This document shows positions 32,688 to 41,004 of a stretch of 48,491 bases of DNA, in pieces. The translations under genes were made by a program, and so were the position numbers. Positions within the stretch are counted from its first letter, which is position 1. Every line of letters begins with the position of its first letter. Source of the stretch: Bacilli bacterium (GTDB lineage Bacteria > Bacillota_I > Bacilli_A > RF39 > UBA660); contig JAFQID010000047.1 in the NCBI GenBank assembly GCA_017397685.1, forward strand, positions 1 through 48,491, written 5' to 3'. A model generated the notes under the pieces. It was not told the origin of the DNA, did no database searches, and saw nothing but the letters and a program-made list of their open reading frames with translations.

Positions 32688-34169
32688 TTATAAAATGTTG
32701 TCTAAATTTATTTTCTGATTATTGTTATTATTAATTATTAGTGATGATGCATTAAGAAGCATAATGCTTATTGAAATACTGTTTTTTATAATTTCTTTTA
32801 GAGTTTTGGTACTGTCAAATACACCAGAATCATATAAATTTTCAATTTGGTTTGTTTCGATATTTACTCCTATATTATTTTTTAGTTTATCTTTTATGTC
32901 ATCAAAGTTATAGTCTGAGGTTAATAATAATTTTTTAAGAGGTTTGGTGAGAACTTTTTTTAGTATTTCATCTGCTACAGAAATTGTTTCTAGTTCTTTG
33001 CTTATATTATAAAAAGTTAATCCTCCACCAATGCATATGCCATCATTTAATGTTTTTTGTATTGAATATATTGCATCTTCTATTTTCATTTTCTTTTCTA
33101 TTTTTTCAAGTTCTGTAGGTGCACCAACTTTTATAATTGCTATAATTCCTTTTAGGTTTGAAATTCTGTTTCTTATTATTTCTTTTTCAAATTCAAACTC
33201 TTCTTTTTCTTCTCTTTCTTTTAAATATTTTATCCTCTCCTCTAATTTATTTGAATGTGCACTATCAGAATATAGAATCGTTTGTGTTTTTTTGATAATT
33301 ATTTTTTGTATGTTTTTTTCTACTATAAAATATTCTATGTCTTTTAAAATTTCTTCTTTTTTCTCACCATGATAAGGAGCTTTTATAATATATATTTTTT
33401 CTTTAGTTTTATGGTTATATTCTATTAGCTCATTTATAATACTTTCACTATAATCACTACAAATTATTATGTCATATTTTTTATCTATGTCATTAAAGTC
33501 ATATATTATCTCGTTAAATACTTTTATTTTAGGGTTATTTATTATTATTTCGTTTTTATTTTCATCTATTAATAAGTAATTTTCAAAACCTATATCTAAT
33601 TTCATTCCATTTATTATTTCTAATGTTGTTTGACTATTTATGCTATCTTCTAAAAGTATGTTTATTTGTTTATCTATGCTGTATGCTTTTTTTATGAGGC
33701 TTGCTACTAGCGGGTTTGATGAAGATATTTTTGCTATATCAAATATTTTTTGCAAATCGATTTGTTTTATTGATTTATTTTCTATTAATTTTAATATTTT
33801 ATTTTCTGTTTCTTTTATTTCATCTGTTATTTGTTTTTCTGTTATTCCTTTAGATATATAGTTTAAATATTCTTTATAAAGTTCATAGGTCATAATTATG
33901 GATGTTGTTGTTCCGTCAGAAGAGTTTTCGTTTGTTTTATTTGCTGCCTCTTTTACTAAAGAAACTACTATATTTTCTATTTCATCTTCTAGTTTAATTG
34001 CATTTGCGATTGTTACTCCATCGTTTGTTATAAATGGAGAGGCATCATCTTTTGATATAATTACATTTTTTCCTTTAGGGCCTAGCGTAATTGAAACTGT
34101 TTTATATATTTTTTCAAGTGCTATTAGTATTTTTTCTTTCAATTCTTTTTCAAAAATTATATTATTCAT
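32688..34169 (-). CDS. Divergent GroEL-like chaperonin (Hsp60 family)
   Basis: 493 residues against about 540 for GroEL. Clear landmarks are the ATP-site TLGPKGKNVIISK, ITNDGVTIANAIKLED, SDGTTTS (GDGTTT in GroEL, catalytic Asp kept), the apical KAPYHGEKKEEILKDI (KAPGFGDRRK in GroEL) and GAPTELEKIEKK/GICIGGG in the C-terminal equatorial half. By eye the second ATPase Asp (Asp398 of GroEL) is replaced in KELETISVADEIL, and the GGM-repeat tail is missing; the protein ends in an Asn-rich stretch. No groES is adjacent. GGAGG precedes the ATG, which overlaps the TIGR03915 gene by 8 nt. Probably an accessory, specialised chaperonin rather than the main GroEL. Confidence 0.85.
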   Translation of the reverse strand: MNNIIFEKELKEKILIALEKIYKTVSITLGPKGKNVIISKDDASPFITNDGVTIANAIKLEDEIENIVVSLVKEAANKTNENSSDGTTTSIIMTYELYKEYLNYISKGITEKQITDEIKETENKILKLIENKSIKQIDLQKIFDIAKISSSNPLVASLIKKAYSIDKQINILLEDSINSQTTLEIINGMKLDIGFENYLLIDENKNEIIINNPKIKVFNEIIYDFNDIDKKYDIIICSDYSESIINELIEYNHKTKEKIYIIKAPYHGEKKEEILKDIEYFIVEKNIQKIIIKKTQTILYSDSAHSNKLEERIKYLKEREEKEEFEFEKEIIRNRISNLKGIIAIIKVGAPTELEKIEKKMKIEDAIYSIQKTLNDGICIGGGLTFYNISKELETISVADEILKKVLTKPLKKLLLTSDYNFDDIKDKLKNNIGVNIETNQIENLYDSGVFDSTKTLKEIIKNSISISIMLLNASSLIINNNNNQKINLDNIL

Positions 34170-34932
34170 TTTTTACCTCCAGTATATTTTCCCAATATTT
34201 TTTTGGCATGAAGTTCATCATGCATTTTGTATTTTTTCTTTCTTTTATATTTACACTCTTATAAAATTGTTTCCATAATTTTTCATAAGTTTCTTCTTCT
34301 TTACTTTTTGATATATTTACCGATGATATTTCGAGGTTATTTATAATTTGTAATTTATTATTGTAGTAAAATGCTCCGATATTTCTCTTTTCATCTATTA
34401 TGCACCATTTTTCATTTTTTAATCTGTTTTTGAAATGATTTGCTACTAGAAATAATATGTTGTTATCTGGTTTTATTTTTGCGAATAATACATTTTCACT
34501 GGTTTTTGAAAACCTTATAAAGCCTTTAAATCTATGTGATTCTCTTGTTATGTTTTTTATTAGTTTTTGTAAATCAGTTACCGATTTAATTGTTCTTAAA
34601 TAATTTATTTTTGTTCCGTGGATAAATGCGTTATATAAAAAATCATATATTATGTTATATTTTTCTTTGTTATTAGAAAGTATTGCTAAAGATATTTCAT
34701 TAAAAATGTTTTCATTTAATTTTGCTATTATTAATTTTTTCATGTATAGTGCTTTATTTATATCTTCTTTTATATATACTGGGCTATCAAATATGTTATC
34801 TTTATAATTTAGTTCATCATATATTTTTTCTGGTAATCTTTTATTTTTGTATGTTGTATGTACTAACGTTAGAAATCCGATTATGGAATCATCAATTATA
34901 TAAATATCGTTTGTTTGTATAAACTTATTCAT
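34162..34932 (-). CDS. TIGR03915/DUF4130 family DNA-metabolism protein
   Basis: 256 residues. The C-terminal signature RKNTKCMMNFMPKKYWENI matches the family hallmark R-N-x-K-C-x2-x2-MPKRYW, and FKGFIRFSKTSENVLFAKI is the conserved middle. The family is almost always beside the TIGR03916 radical SAM protein and is predicted to act in DNA repair or modification; chemistry is unknown. The start at 34932 overlaps the radical SAM stop by 8 nt, with GGTGAAG inside that gene as SD; a TTG codon further upstream is less likely. Confidence 0.85.
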   Translation of the reverse strand: MNKFIQTNDIYIIDDSIIGFLTLVHTTYKNKRLPEKIYDELNYKDNIFDSPVYIKEDINKALYMKKLIIAKLNENIFNEISLAILSNNKEKYNIIYDFLYNAFIHGTKINYLRTIKSVTDLQKLIKNITRESHRFKGFIRFSKTSENVLFAKIKPDNNILFLVANHFKNRLKNEKWCIIDEKRNIGAFYYNNKLQIINNLEISSVNISKSKEEETYEKLWKQFYKSVNIKERKNTKCMMNFMPKKYWENILEVKNE

Positions 34933-36133
34933 GTTCTTCACCAAATAATGATAGTTGCTTTATTGTTTCGTAAGATAAAAGTTTATTTATTATTCTTTCT
35001 TTTTGATATATCCCTATTTCTTCGAAATATTTTCCATTACATGTTATAAAGTATTTTGCTCTTTTTAATACTACCCCTATTCTTTTTAAAGTATCAAAAT
35101 CTAGTTTTACTACCTTTCTTGTTGATATTATTTTTTTAGCTGATGTGATTCCTATTCCTGGTACTCTAAGTAGTGTTTCATAATTACAGTTGTTTATTTC
35201 CACAGGATATTTTTCAAAATTATTAAGAGCATAAAATAATTTTGGATCTAAGTGTAAATGAAAGTTTGGATTGTTTTCATTTAGCAGTTCATTTGATTTG
35301 AAACCGTAATACCTAATAAGCCAGTCTGCTTGGTAAAGTCTATTTTCTCTTTTTAATGGAGGTTTTTCTATGCTAGGAAGCAAATTATCTTTATTTACTG
35401 GTATATATGCTGAATAATATACTCTTTTTAATTTATATTTCTCATATAAACCTTCGGAAATTTTCATTATTTGATAATCGTTATCTTTTGATGCTCCGAT
35501 TATCATCTGTGTTGTTTGACCTGCGCATGTAAATTTTTTATCTTTTTTCTTTTCTTTTATATATTTCATTGAGTCAAATATTTTCTCACCATTTTTATCT
35601 GGTGCTAAAAGTTTAAGCGTAGAGTTTGATGGCATTTCTATATTTATACTAAGTCTATCCGCTAAAAGCCCTAGTCTGTCTATTAAGTCTTTACTCGCTC
35701 CTGGAGGTGTTTTTGCATGGATATAGCCATTAAAGTTATATTTTTTTCTAAGTATAGTTAATGTTTCAATAAGCAAGTTTATCGTGTAGTCAGGGCTTTT
35801 AATTATTCCTGAACTTAAGAATAATCCTTCTATATAATTTCTTTTATAAAAGTTAATTGTTATATCCGCTATTTCATCAGGTTTTAATATTGTTCTTTCT
35901 ATATTATTACTTCTTCTATTAATACAATATTTACAATCATATATGCATATGTTTGTTAGAAGTATTTTTAATAATGATACACATCTTCCATCGCTTGTAA
36001 AGCTGTGACATATTCCTGATGCATTTGTATTACCTAGTCCACTACCGCTTTTTCTTGATGAGCCACTAGATGAACAAGATGCATCATATTTAGCACTTGA
36101 AGTTAATATTTCTATTTTTTTAGTTAGGTCCAT
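34925..36133 (-). CDS. TIGR03916 radical SAM DNA repair/modification protein
   Basis: About 402 residues. A serine/glycine-rich N-terminal segment (DASCSSSGSSRKSGSG) is typical of the family. The radical SAM 4Fe-4S motif C-x3-C-x2-C is CIYDCKYC, preceded by HSFTSDGRCVSLLKILLTN. The C-terminal part has a helix-hairpin-helix (LLRVPGIGITSAKKII) and RAKYFITCNGKYF, which imply DNA binding. Predicted to repair or modify DNA with TIGR03915; substrate unknown. The ATG at 36133 follows GGTGAG; in-frame codons upstream overlap the promoter and LexA-like dyad. First gene of the operon with TIGR03915 and the GroEL-like protein. Confidence 0.9.
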   Translation of the reverse strand: MDLTKKIEILTSSAKYDASCSSSGSSRKSGSGLGNTNASGICHSFTSDGRCVSLLKILLTNICIYDCKYCINRRSNNIERTILKPDEIADITINFYKRNYIEGLFLSSGIIKSPDYTINLLIETLTILRKKYNFNGYIHAKTPPGASKDLIDRLGLLADRLSINIEMPSNSTLKLLAPDKNGEKIFDSMKYIKEKKKDKKFTCAGQTTQMIIGASKDNDYQIMKISEGLYEKYKLKRVYYSAYIPVNKDNLLPSIEKPPLKRENRLYQADWLIRYYGFKSNELLNENNPNFHLHLDPKLFYALNNFEKYPVEINNCNYETLLRVPGIGITSAKKIISTRKVVKLDFDTLKRIGVVLKRAKYFITCNGKYFEEIGIYQKERIINKLLSYETIKQLSLFGEEHE

Positions 36134-36149
36134 AATACTCACCATAAAT

Positions 36150-36178
36150 ACAATAACACAAACGTATGTTTTATGCAA
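36150..36178 (-). promoter_or_regulatory. Promoter with LexA-like dyad before the radical SAM operon
   Basis: On the minus strand TTGCAT (36173-36178) and TATTGT (36150-36155) are 17 nt apart. The spacer holds AAACATACGTTT (36160-36171), which differs from the Bacillus SOS box core GAACATACGTTC only at the two outer bases, symmetrically. Confidence 0.55.
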
Positions 36179-36510
36179 ACGTTTTTTTGTTTTTTTGCTT
36201 CCAATTTATGGTTATCAAAGTACTGATTCAATAAAGACTGTTAATCTTCAACTGCGTATGGATTTGTATAACTTCCTATGTCATATCTTTTACTATGACT
36301 TCTGGTTTTAAGATATTACAGGAAGTAATGAATTGTAATCATTTCAACTTAGAAGGTTAAGTAGACAATTATTTTTAGATTTGATAATTACATTATATAA
36401 TTCTTTAAGAAAAAAGCTTTGTGAAAAAGTATGTGTTTATAGGTAATTCTTCTTATAATAATCTTTGTTATAATACAATATTTCACCTTATGGAAATTGT
36501 TTCTAATTTT
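36179..36510. other. Gene-free interval with possible RNA structure
   Basis: No coding frame with an SD is present. ACTTCCT (36271-36277) pairs with AGGAAGT (36320-36326) and, inside it, ATATC (36283-36287) with GATAT (36312-36316); a competing hairpin GTCATA/TATGAC is nested on the left. The rest is AT-rich, with TTATAAT sequences near 36452 and 36468 on the plus strand that serve no visible gene. Confidence 0.35.
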
Positions 36511-36530
36511 GAAAAACAAAGAACTTTGTT
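36511..36530 (-). terminator. Terminator of DUF1016 copy 2
   Basis: AACAAA and TTTGTT pair around a 4-nt loop (36515-36530), and TTTC-type T-run follows on the minus strand. Confidence 0.5.
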
Positions 36531-36543
36531 ATACTAGTATTTA

Positions 36544-37434
36544 TCACACTAATTCATATTTTCTAGCGATAATTCTTTTATCTGAACAATATTTTATTAT
36601 ATATTTATTTTCTTCTTTACAAATTATTATTCCTACTGTTTTGTTTTCTTCAATTGTTTTAATATTTTCATCAATGTAATTGATATATTTTTGAATTTGT
36701 CCCGTATGATTTGAATTAAGTTCTGTTATTTTTAATTCTATAACTACATAACATTTATATTTAATATTATAAAGAAGTAAATCTATATAGTTGTATCTAT
36801 CTCCTATTTTAATTTTATATTCATTACCTATATAAGTAAATCCAACACCTAATTGATTTAAAAAATCATCTAAGTTATTTAATATTAATAGTTTTAATGC
36901 ATATTCTGATATTTCTTCTTTTGATTGATTTGTTTTAATTATTATTGGATTAGGAACTAAATCATTTACTTTTAATTTTTGTGATTCGATTAGTTTATTT
37001 TTTGTTTCTATACTCAATCTATCATATTCATTATTTTTAATTTTTATTTTTAGTTGTTCCTTTGTTAAATATGTTTTTTCACTAATTTCAATATAATATT
37101 TTATGGCATCAATATTTTTAACTACCAACATTTCTCTATAATGGCTCCAGCTTAATTTGGAACCTGCTGGGTTCCATTTTAAATTAGAAAAAGTTTCGTA
37201 GAATTTTCTCATGTATCTAAGGTTTCTTTCATTGTATTTTTTTCCAACTTCAATCATTAATTTTTCTGAATATTGTTTAATTATATTTTTACCATATTCT
37301 TTACCTGCTTCACTTAAAAGTTTTCCTATTTCAAAATATACATTAACTTTATGTCTATCTTTTGAATAGTTTTTTACTCTATCATAAATTTCACTTTTTA
37401 TTATTTTTTCTTTTATTTCATTATAATAGTTCAT
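36544..37434 (-). CDS. DUF1016/YhcG-type PDDEXK nuclease-like protein, copy 2
   Basis: 296 residues, the same layout as copy 1 at 12013: DUF1016 domain (FEIGKLLSEAGKEYGKNI, KYNERNLRYMRKFYE, LSWSHYREM), then PDDEXK core with YIDLLLY, VVIELKI and GQIQKYINYI. Both catalytic regions are intact, so both copies look functional. Copies differ most in the middle (residues 75-180). AAAGGAG precedes the ATG. No methylase, specificity subunit or transposase is beside it. The shared promoter hexamers and stem-loop show that upstream DNA was duplicated with the gene. Confidence 0.8.
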   Translation of the reverse strand: MNYYNEIKEKIIKSEIYDRVKNYSKDRHKVNVYFEIGKLLSEAGKEYGKNIIKQYSEKLMIEVGKKYNERNLRYMRKFYETFSNLKWNPAGSKLSWSHYREMLVVKNIDAIKYYIEISEKTYLTKEQLKIKIKNNEYDRLSIETKNKLIESQKLKVNDLVPNPIIIKTNQSKEEISEYALKLLILNNLDDFLNQLGVGFTYIGNEYKIKIGDRYNYIDLLLYNIKYKCYVVIELKITELNSNHTGQIQKYINYIDENIKTIEENKTVGIIICKEENKYIIKYCSDKRIIARKYELV

Positions 37435-37471
37435 ACTTTCTCCTTTTTATGTATAATACATTTTTTAAGAC

Positions 37472-37500
37472 ATATTACATTACTTAAATAATTAATGCAA
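37472..37500 (-). promoter_or_regulatory. Promoter of DUF1016 copy 2
   Basis: On the minus strand TTGCAT (37495-37500) and TAATAT (37472-37477) are 17 nt apart, identical to the elements of copy 1. Confidence 0.65.
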
Positions 37501-37530
37501 ATGTATAAAATTTAATTTTAGGTAAATAAA

Positions 37531-37582
37531 AGGTTTGTAAAATTATATAACTTTATTGATAAAAATTATTTTTACATAATTA
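37531..37582. repeat. AT-rich stem-loop, family copy B
   Basis: TTTGTAAAATTAT pairs imperfectly with ATTATTTTTACATAA. It resembles stem-loops A (12982-13038) and C (42844-42893) but has no gene to terminate on the minus strand, as the next gene upstream is on the plus strand. The remainder of 37583-37690 shows nothing recognisable. Confidence 0.5.
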
Positions 37583-37691
37583 GTTTATCTTTATTTTTTT
37601 AAAATATATAAGTTTAATATTTAATTTATCTTAGATAAAATTTTTTGTTGTATCCGTGGAGATTTTTTCTTTGGTATATATGAGTTTATGC

Positions 37692-37719
37692 TTGAAAAAA
37701 GCAAATAATTATATATAAT
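37692..37719 (+). promoter_or_regulatory. Promoter of DUF4358-like lipoprotein
   Basis: TTGAAA (37692-37697) and TATAAT (37714-37719) are 16 nt apart; the leader to AGGAGG is only a few nucleotides. Confidence 0.7.
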
Positions 37720-37737
37720 ATTTATAGGAGGATAGAA

Positions 37738-38181
37738 ATGAAGAAAATATTATTAATTTTAGGTCTTATGTTTTTGATTACTGGTTGTGGCGATAAGGTT
37801 ATTGAGGAGCCTGGTGATGATCTTCTTGACAAGATATATGCTGGATATACTGATGAAATTGTTTTAGGAAGAACCGTTATTGATAGTGAGAATGTTGAAT
37901 ATTATCTTGGAACTAGTGATATTGAGTTTGAAGAAGCTGTTGCTTCTGAGCCTATGATGACTTCTATTGCTCATAGTGTTGTTCTTCTTAAAGTTAAAGA
38001 TGGAGCTAATAAGCAAGATATTATGACTAAAATTAAAAATAACGTTAATCCTAATAAATGGATATGTGTTGGTGTTGATCCAAGTAATGTTAGAGTTCAT
38101 GAGAATGGTAATTTGATATTGCTTGTTATGACTGATGAGAAACCTGATTTATTAGTTGATAATTTTATGAAATTAAAATAA
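37738..38181 (+). CDS. DUF4358-like lipoprotein
   Basis: 147 residues. Signal peptide with lipobox LITG-C (Cys17). The exported domain has the DUF4358 pattern: acidic helix (GDDLLDKIYAGYTDEIVLG), strand AHSVVLLKVKDGANKQDIMTKI and final strand NLILLVMTDEKPDLLVDNF. In Bacillota this family is frequently beside MBOAT and DHHW genes, exactly as here, although convergent. It may be an outer-face partner of polymer O-acylation. Own promoter, strong SD. Confidence 0.7.
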   Translation: MKKILLILGLMFLITGCGDKVIEEPGDDLLDKIYAGYTDEIVLGRTVIDSENVEYYLGTSDIEFEEAVASEPMMTSIAHSVVLLKVKDGANKQDIMTKIKNNVNPNKWICVGVDPSNVRVHENGNLILLVMTDEKPDLLVDNFMKLK

Positions 38182-38201
38182 TTCCCAAAAGGGAATTTTT
38201 T
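38176..38201. terminator. Bidirectional terminator
   Basis: AATTCCC (38180-38186) and GGGAATT (38191-38197) pair around AAAA with T-runs in both directions; serves the lipoprotein and the DHHW gene. Confidence 0.85.
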
Positions 38202-39270
38202 ATTTTAGAATGTTTTCGTTTAATATGAGCGTACTGTAAATAAATAGAACATCTTGATTATCGAATGTCATATAGTTATTTAATAAACTTGGATGAATAT
38301 ATCTTGTGTCTATTAGTGTAATTTTTTTATAATATGGAACTAGTAGAGGCGCTAAGGAACTAGCAAATGAGTCTCTAAATATTATTAGTTCTTTATTATT
38401 AAAAGTATTTGTGTTTGTTATTTCTATAATTGTGTTTGCACCAGATAAGAATAAATCATATGGGTCTATTCCTTTACTTTTTTCTATATTGTATATTTTG
38501 TTAAAGTTATTGTTTTCTATATAATTTACATATGCTGTATTTAATATATCATTTTCAAGGTATGTTAGATCATCTGGTGATGTTTTTATATTAGAGTTTG
38601 TGTATGAACCATTTAAAGTTCCTATTGTTATTTTTTTGTAGTTTATGTTTTGCACATCATTGTTTAGACCTTTTATGATATAGTTTGCTAAGTTGATTAA
38701 GTTTTCTTGTTTCCAGTGAGGATCTGTTTTGTAATAATCGTTTAAAGATAACTTTTTTGTTATGTCTATGTGATTAGCTTTTATGTTATTTTTTATTCTT
38801 TTGAAGAAATGGTCATAGTCTATTTTTAAGTAAGTATTATCATTTAAATAATAGTTTTTATCCGGTACAGTTATGAAATATACATTATTATTTGTTAGTT
38901 TTTCATTTATTATTTTGTTTATTTTATTTATATTTGTCTCTATGTTTTTTTCATTTAATGGATATAGTGTTTTAAATATATGATTATCTTTTTTAAAATA
39001 TCCGTTATTGTCAGTGTTTCTTAGTATTTTATACGAAAAGTTAGTGCTTATTTTTTTTAAGTTTTCTCTAAATATTATTTGGTCTGTTGTATATTTTTCA
39101 AAGTTTTCTTTGAATGAAGTATCTAATAATGATTTTAATGTTATTTTCGGAAATTTAGATAGTATTCTTCTTTCTGAGTAAGATATTTCTTTATCTGGAA
39201 TTATAATACCTAATATAAACATTATTGTTATAAATGACATAAAAATAAATGTTATTATTTTTTCTTTCAT
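38200..39270 (-). CDS. DHHW-family (AlgJ/AlgX-like) O-acylation protein
   Basis: 356 residues: an N-terminal membrane anchor (about 5-24) and an extracytoplasmic SGNH-like domain. Motifs are SYSERRILSKFP near the anchor, YYKTDPHW (DHHW box with Asp and His kept), and IFRDSFASSLAPLL containing the candidate nucleophile Ser. By analogy with alginate acetylation proteins it would move an acetyl group from the MBOAT partner to an extracellular polymer, perhaps a glycan of the envelope or spore. AAGGAG precedes the ATG; 10 nt after the MBOAT gene. Confidence 0.82.
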   Translation of the reverse strand: MKEKIITFIFMSFITIMFILGIIIPDKEISYSERRILSKFPKITLKSLLDTSFKENFEKYTTDQIIFRENLKKISTNFSYKILRNTDNNGYFKKDNHIFKTLYPLNEKNIETNINKINKIINEKLTNNNVYFITVPDKNYYLNDNTYLKIDYDHFFKRIKNNIKANHIDITKKLSLNDYYKTDPHWKQENLINLANYIIKGLNNDVQNINYKKITIGTLNGSYTNSNIKTSPDDLTYLENDILNTAYVNYIENNNFNKIYNIEKSKGIDPYDLFLSGANTIIEITNTNTFNNKELIIFRDSFASSLAPLLVPYYKKITLIDTRYIHPSLLNNYMTFDNQDVLFIYSTLILNENILK

Positions 39271-39280
39271 GATTTTCTCC

Positions 39281-40666
39281 TTAGAATCTAAAATATAAGA
39301 ACGGATTGAATGAACTATTTACTAGCTGTGCGGTTATTATAATAAGTAGTATAAATAGTATTATTACTTCTAATACTTTTATAATTTTTTTATCTTTAAT
39401 TTTTAAGTATATGTTTTTTAGTAGTGGTGTTGATCCGATTATAGATATTGCTAAAAGCACGAGATTACTTTTTAAATAGTATATTGTTTCTTTGTTAATT
39501 AGGTCTATATTTGATAAGCCTGTTATGTTTTTTAGGTTTGTTATTAGTTCATTTAGGGTGTTTGAGTTAAATATTGTAAAGCTAATTAACACTATTACAA
39601 TTGTATAAATATGTGAAAGTATTTTTTTGTTTTCTAAGTGTTTTTTTATAAGTAGTTTTTCTATAAGTAAGATTATAGCGAAGAATAGTCCCCATATTAT
39701 AAAGTTCCACTGTGCTCCATGCCACAAACCTGTTAGAGACCAAACAATTAATATATTTCGCACCCATTTTAGTTTTGAGCATTTACTTCCGCCTAGTGGG
39801 ATGTATATATAGTCTTTAAAGAATGATGACAGAGATATATGCCATCTTCTCCAAAATTCTGTTATACTTTTTGATATAAATGGATAATTAAAGTTTTCTA
39901 AAAAATCAAAACCAAATATTTTACCTAGTCCTATTGCCATATCGCTATAACCTGAAAAATCAAAATAAATTTGTAGAGTAAATGAAATGCTTATTAGTAT
40001 TGTAGATAAAGTTGTTGTATTTATATTATTTAGATTATCTATTAGTAATCCTAGGTTGTTTGCGATTAATACTTTTTTTGATAGACCTATTATAAATCTT
40101 GATATTCCATATGAGATTTTTTCTATATTTGGTTGTCTCTTTTCAAGTTCTTCGTTTATAGTTTTATATCTTACTATTGGGCCTGCGACAAGCTGAGGGA
40201 AAAGAGATATATAAGTAGATAGATTTACTATATTTTTTGATGCTTTTACATCTTTTTTATATACATCTATTAGATAACTAATTGTTTGAAATGTAAAAAA
40301 ACTTATTCCAAGAGGCATTATAACACTTAAATATTTTATATTTATGTTAAATATGTTATTTATATTTTCGATAAGGAAGTTTGTATATTTATAGTATATT
40401 AAAATGCCTATATTGATTATTAAACCGATGATTAGGCATTGTTTTCTTTTTTTCATGTTTGTTTGCTTGTCTATTTGTTTTGCTATAAGGAAATTAAATA
40501 TGCATGTAAAAAGTAATATTATTGTTAGTTTTCCTTCTCCATAAAAATAGAATATTAGGCTAAATATAAGTAATATTAAGTTTTTATATTTTTTTGGCGA
40601 TATAAAATAAGAAATTGTTACTAATGGTAAGTAATAATATAAGAATGTAATTGATGAAAATAACAT
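39281..40666 (-). CDS. MBOAT-family O-acyltransferase (AlgI/DltB-like)
   Basis: 461 residues, about ten to twelve membrane helices. The MBOAT core has SISEFWRRWHISLSSFFKDY (arranged as ITEFWRRWHIS), YIPLGGSK and the active-site His in LTGLWHGAQWNFIIWG. It passes acyl groups across the membrane to the DHHW partner. The ATG at 40666 follows AAGGAGG; the frame extends 18 codons upstream without an SD. Confidence 0.9.
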   Translation of the reverse strand: MLFSSITFLYYYLPLVTISYFISPKKYKNLILLIFSLIFYFYGEGKLTIILLFTCIFNFLIAKQIDKQTNMKKRKQCLIIGLIINIGILIYYKYTNFLIENINNIFNINIKYLSVIMPLGISFFTFQTISYLIDVYKKDVKASKNIVNLSTYISLFPQLVAGPIVRYKTINEELEKRQPNIEKISYGISRFIIGLSKKVLIANNLGLLIDNLNNINTTTLSTILISISFTLQIYFDFSGYSDMAIGLGKIFGFDFLENFNYPFISKSITEFWRRWHISLSSFFKDYIYIPLGGSKCSKLKWVRNILIVWSLTGLWHGAQWNFIIWGLFFAIILLIEKLLIKKHLENKKILSHIYTIVIVLISFTIFNSNTLNELITNLKNITGLSNIDLINKETIYYLKSNLVLLAISIIGSTPLLKNIYLKIKDKKIIKVLEVIILFILLIIITAQLVNSSFNPFLYFRF

Positions 40667-40813
40667 AATTTTCCTCCTTATTATAATATTAAGTTTATCA
40701 TATATTTTTTTTAATGTCATTGATTTGAAGAAAAATTGATAATTCGATAATTTTTTTATACATTTATAAATTTTCTTTTATTTTTTTAAAATTCTAACTA
40801 TTATTTTTTCTAC

Positions 40814-40835
40814 TAAAAAAAATCCTTTCGGATTT
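40814..40835 (-). terminator. Terminator of tRNA-Arg
   Basis: AAATCC-GAAA-GGATTT (40820-40835) followed by TTTTTT on the minus strand, 11 nt after CCA. Confidence 0.85.
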
Positions 40836-40845
40836 GTTTTCTTAG

Positions 40846-40922
<77 letters not shown>

Positions 40923-40930
40923 AATTTAAA

Positions 40931-40969
40931 TTACTAATAAAGTATACAACATTTATTAGTAAATATCAA
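40931..40969 (-). promoter_or_regulatory. tRNA-Arg promoter overlaid by a perfect inverted repeat
   Basis: On the minus strand TTGATA (40964-40969) and TATACT (40941-40946) are 17 nt apart. TTACTAATAAA (40931-40941) and TTTATTAGTAA (40952-40962) are exact inverse complements around a 10-nt spacer containing most of the -10 box, an arrangement expected of a repressor site. Confidence 0.7.
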
Positions 40970-41004
40970 GAGTTTTTTATTAATATTCATTATTATTATG
41001 TACT

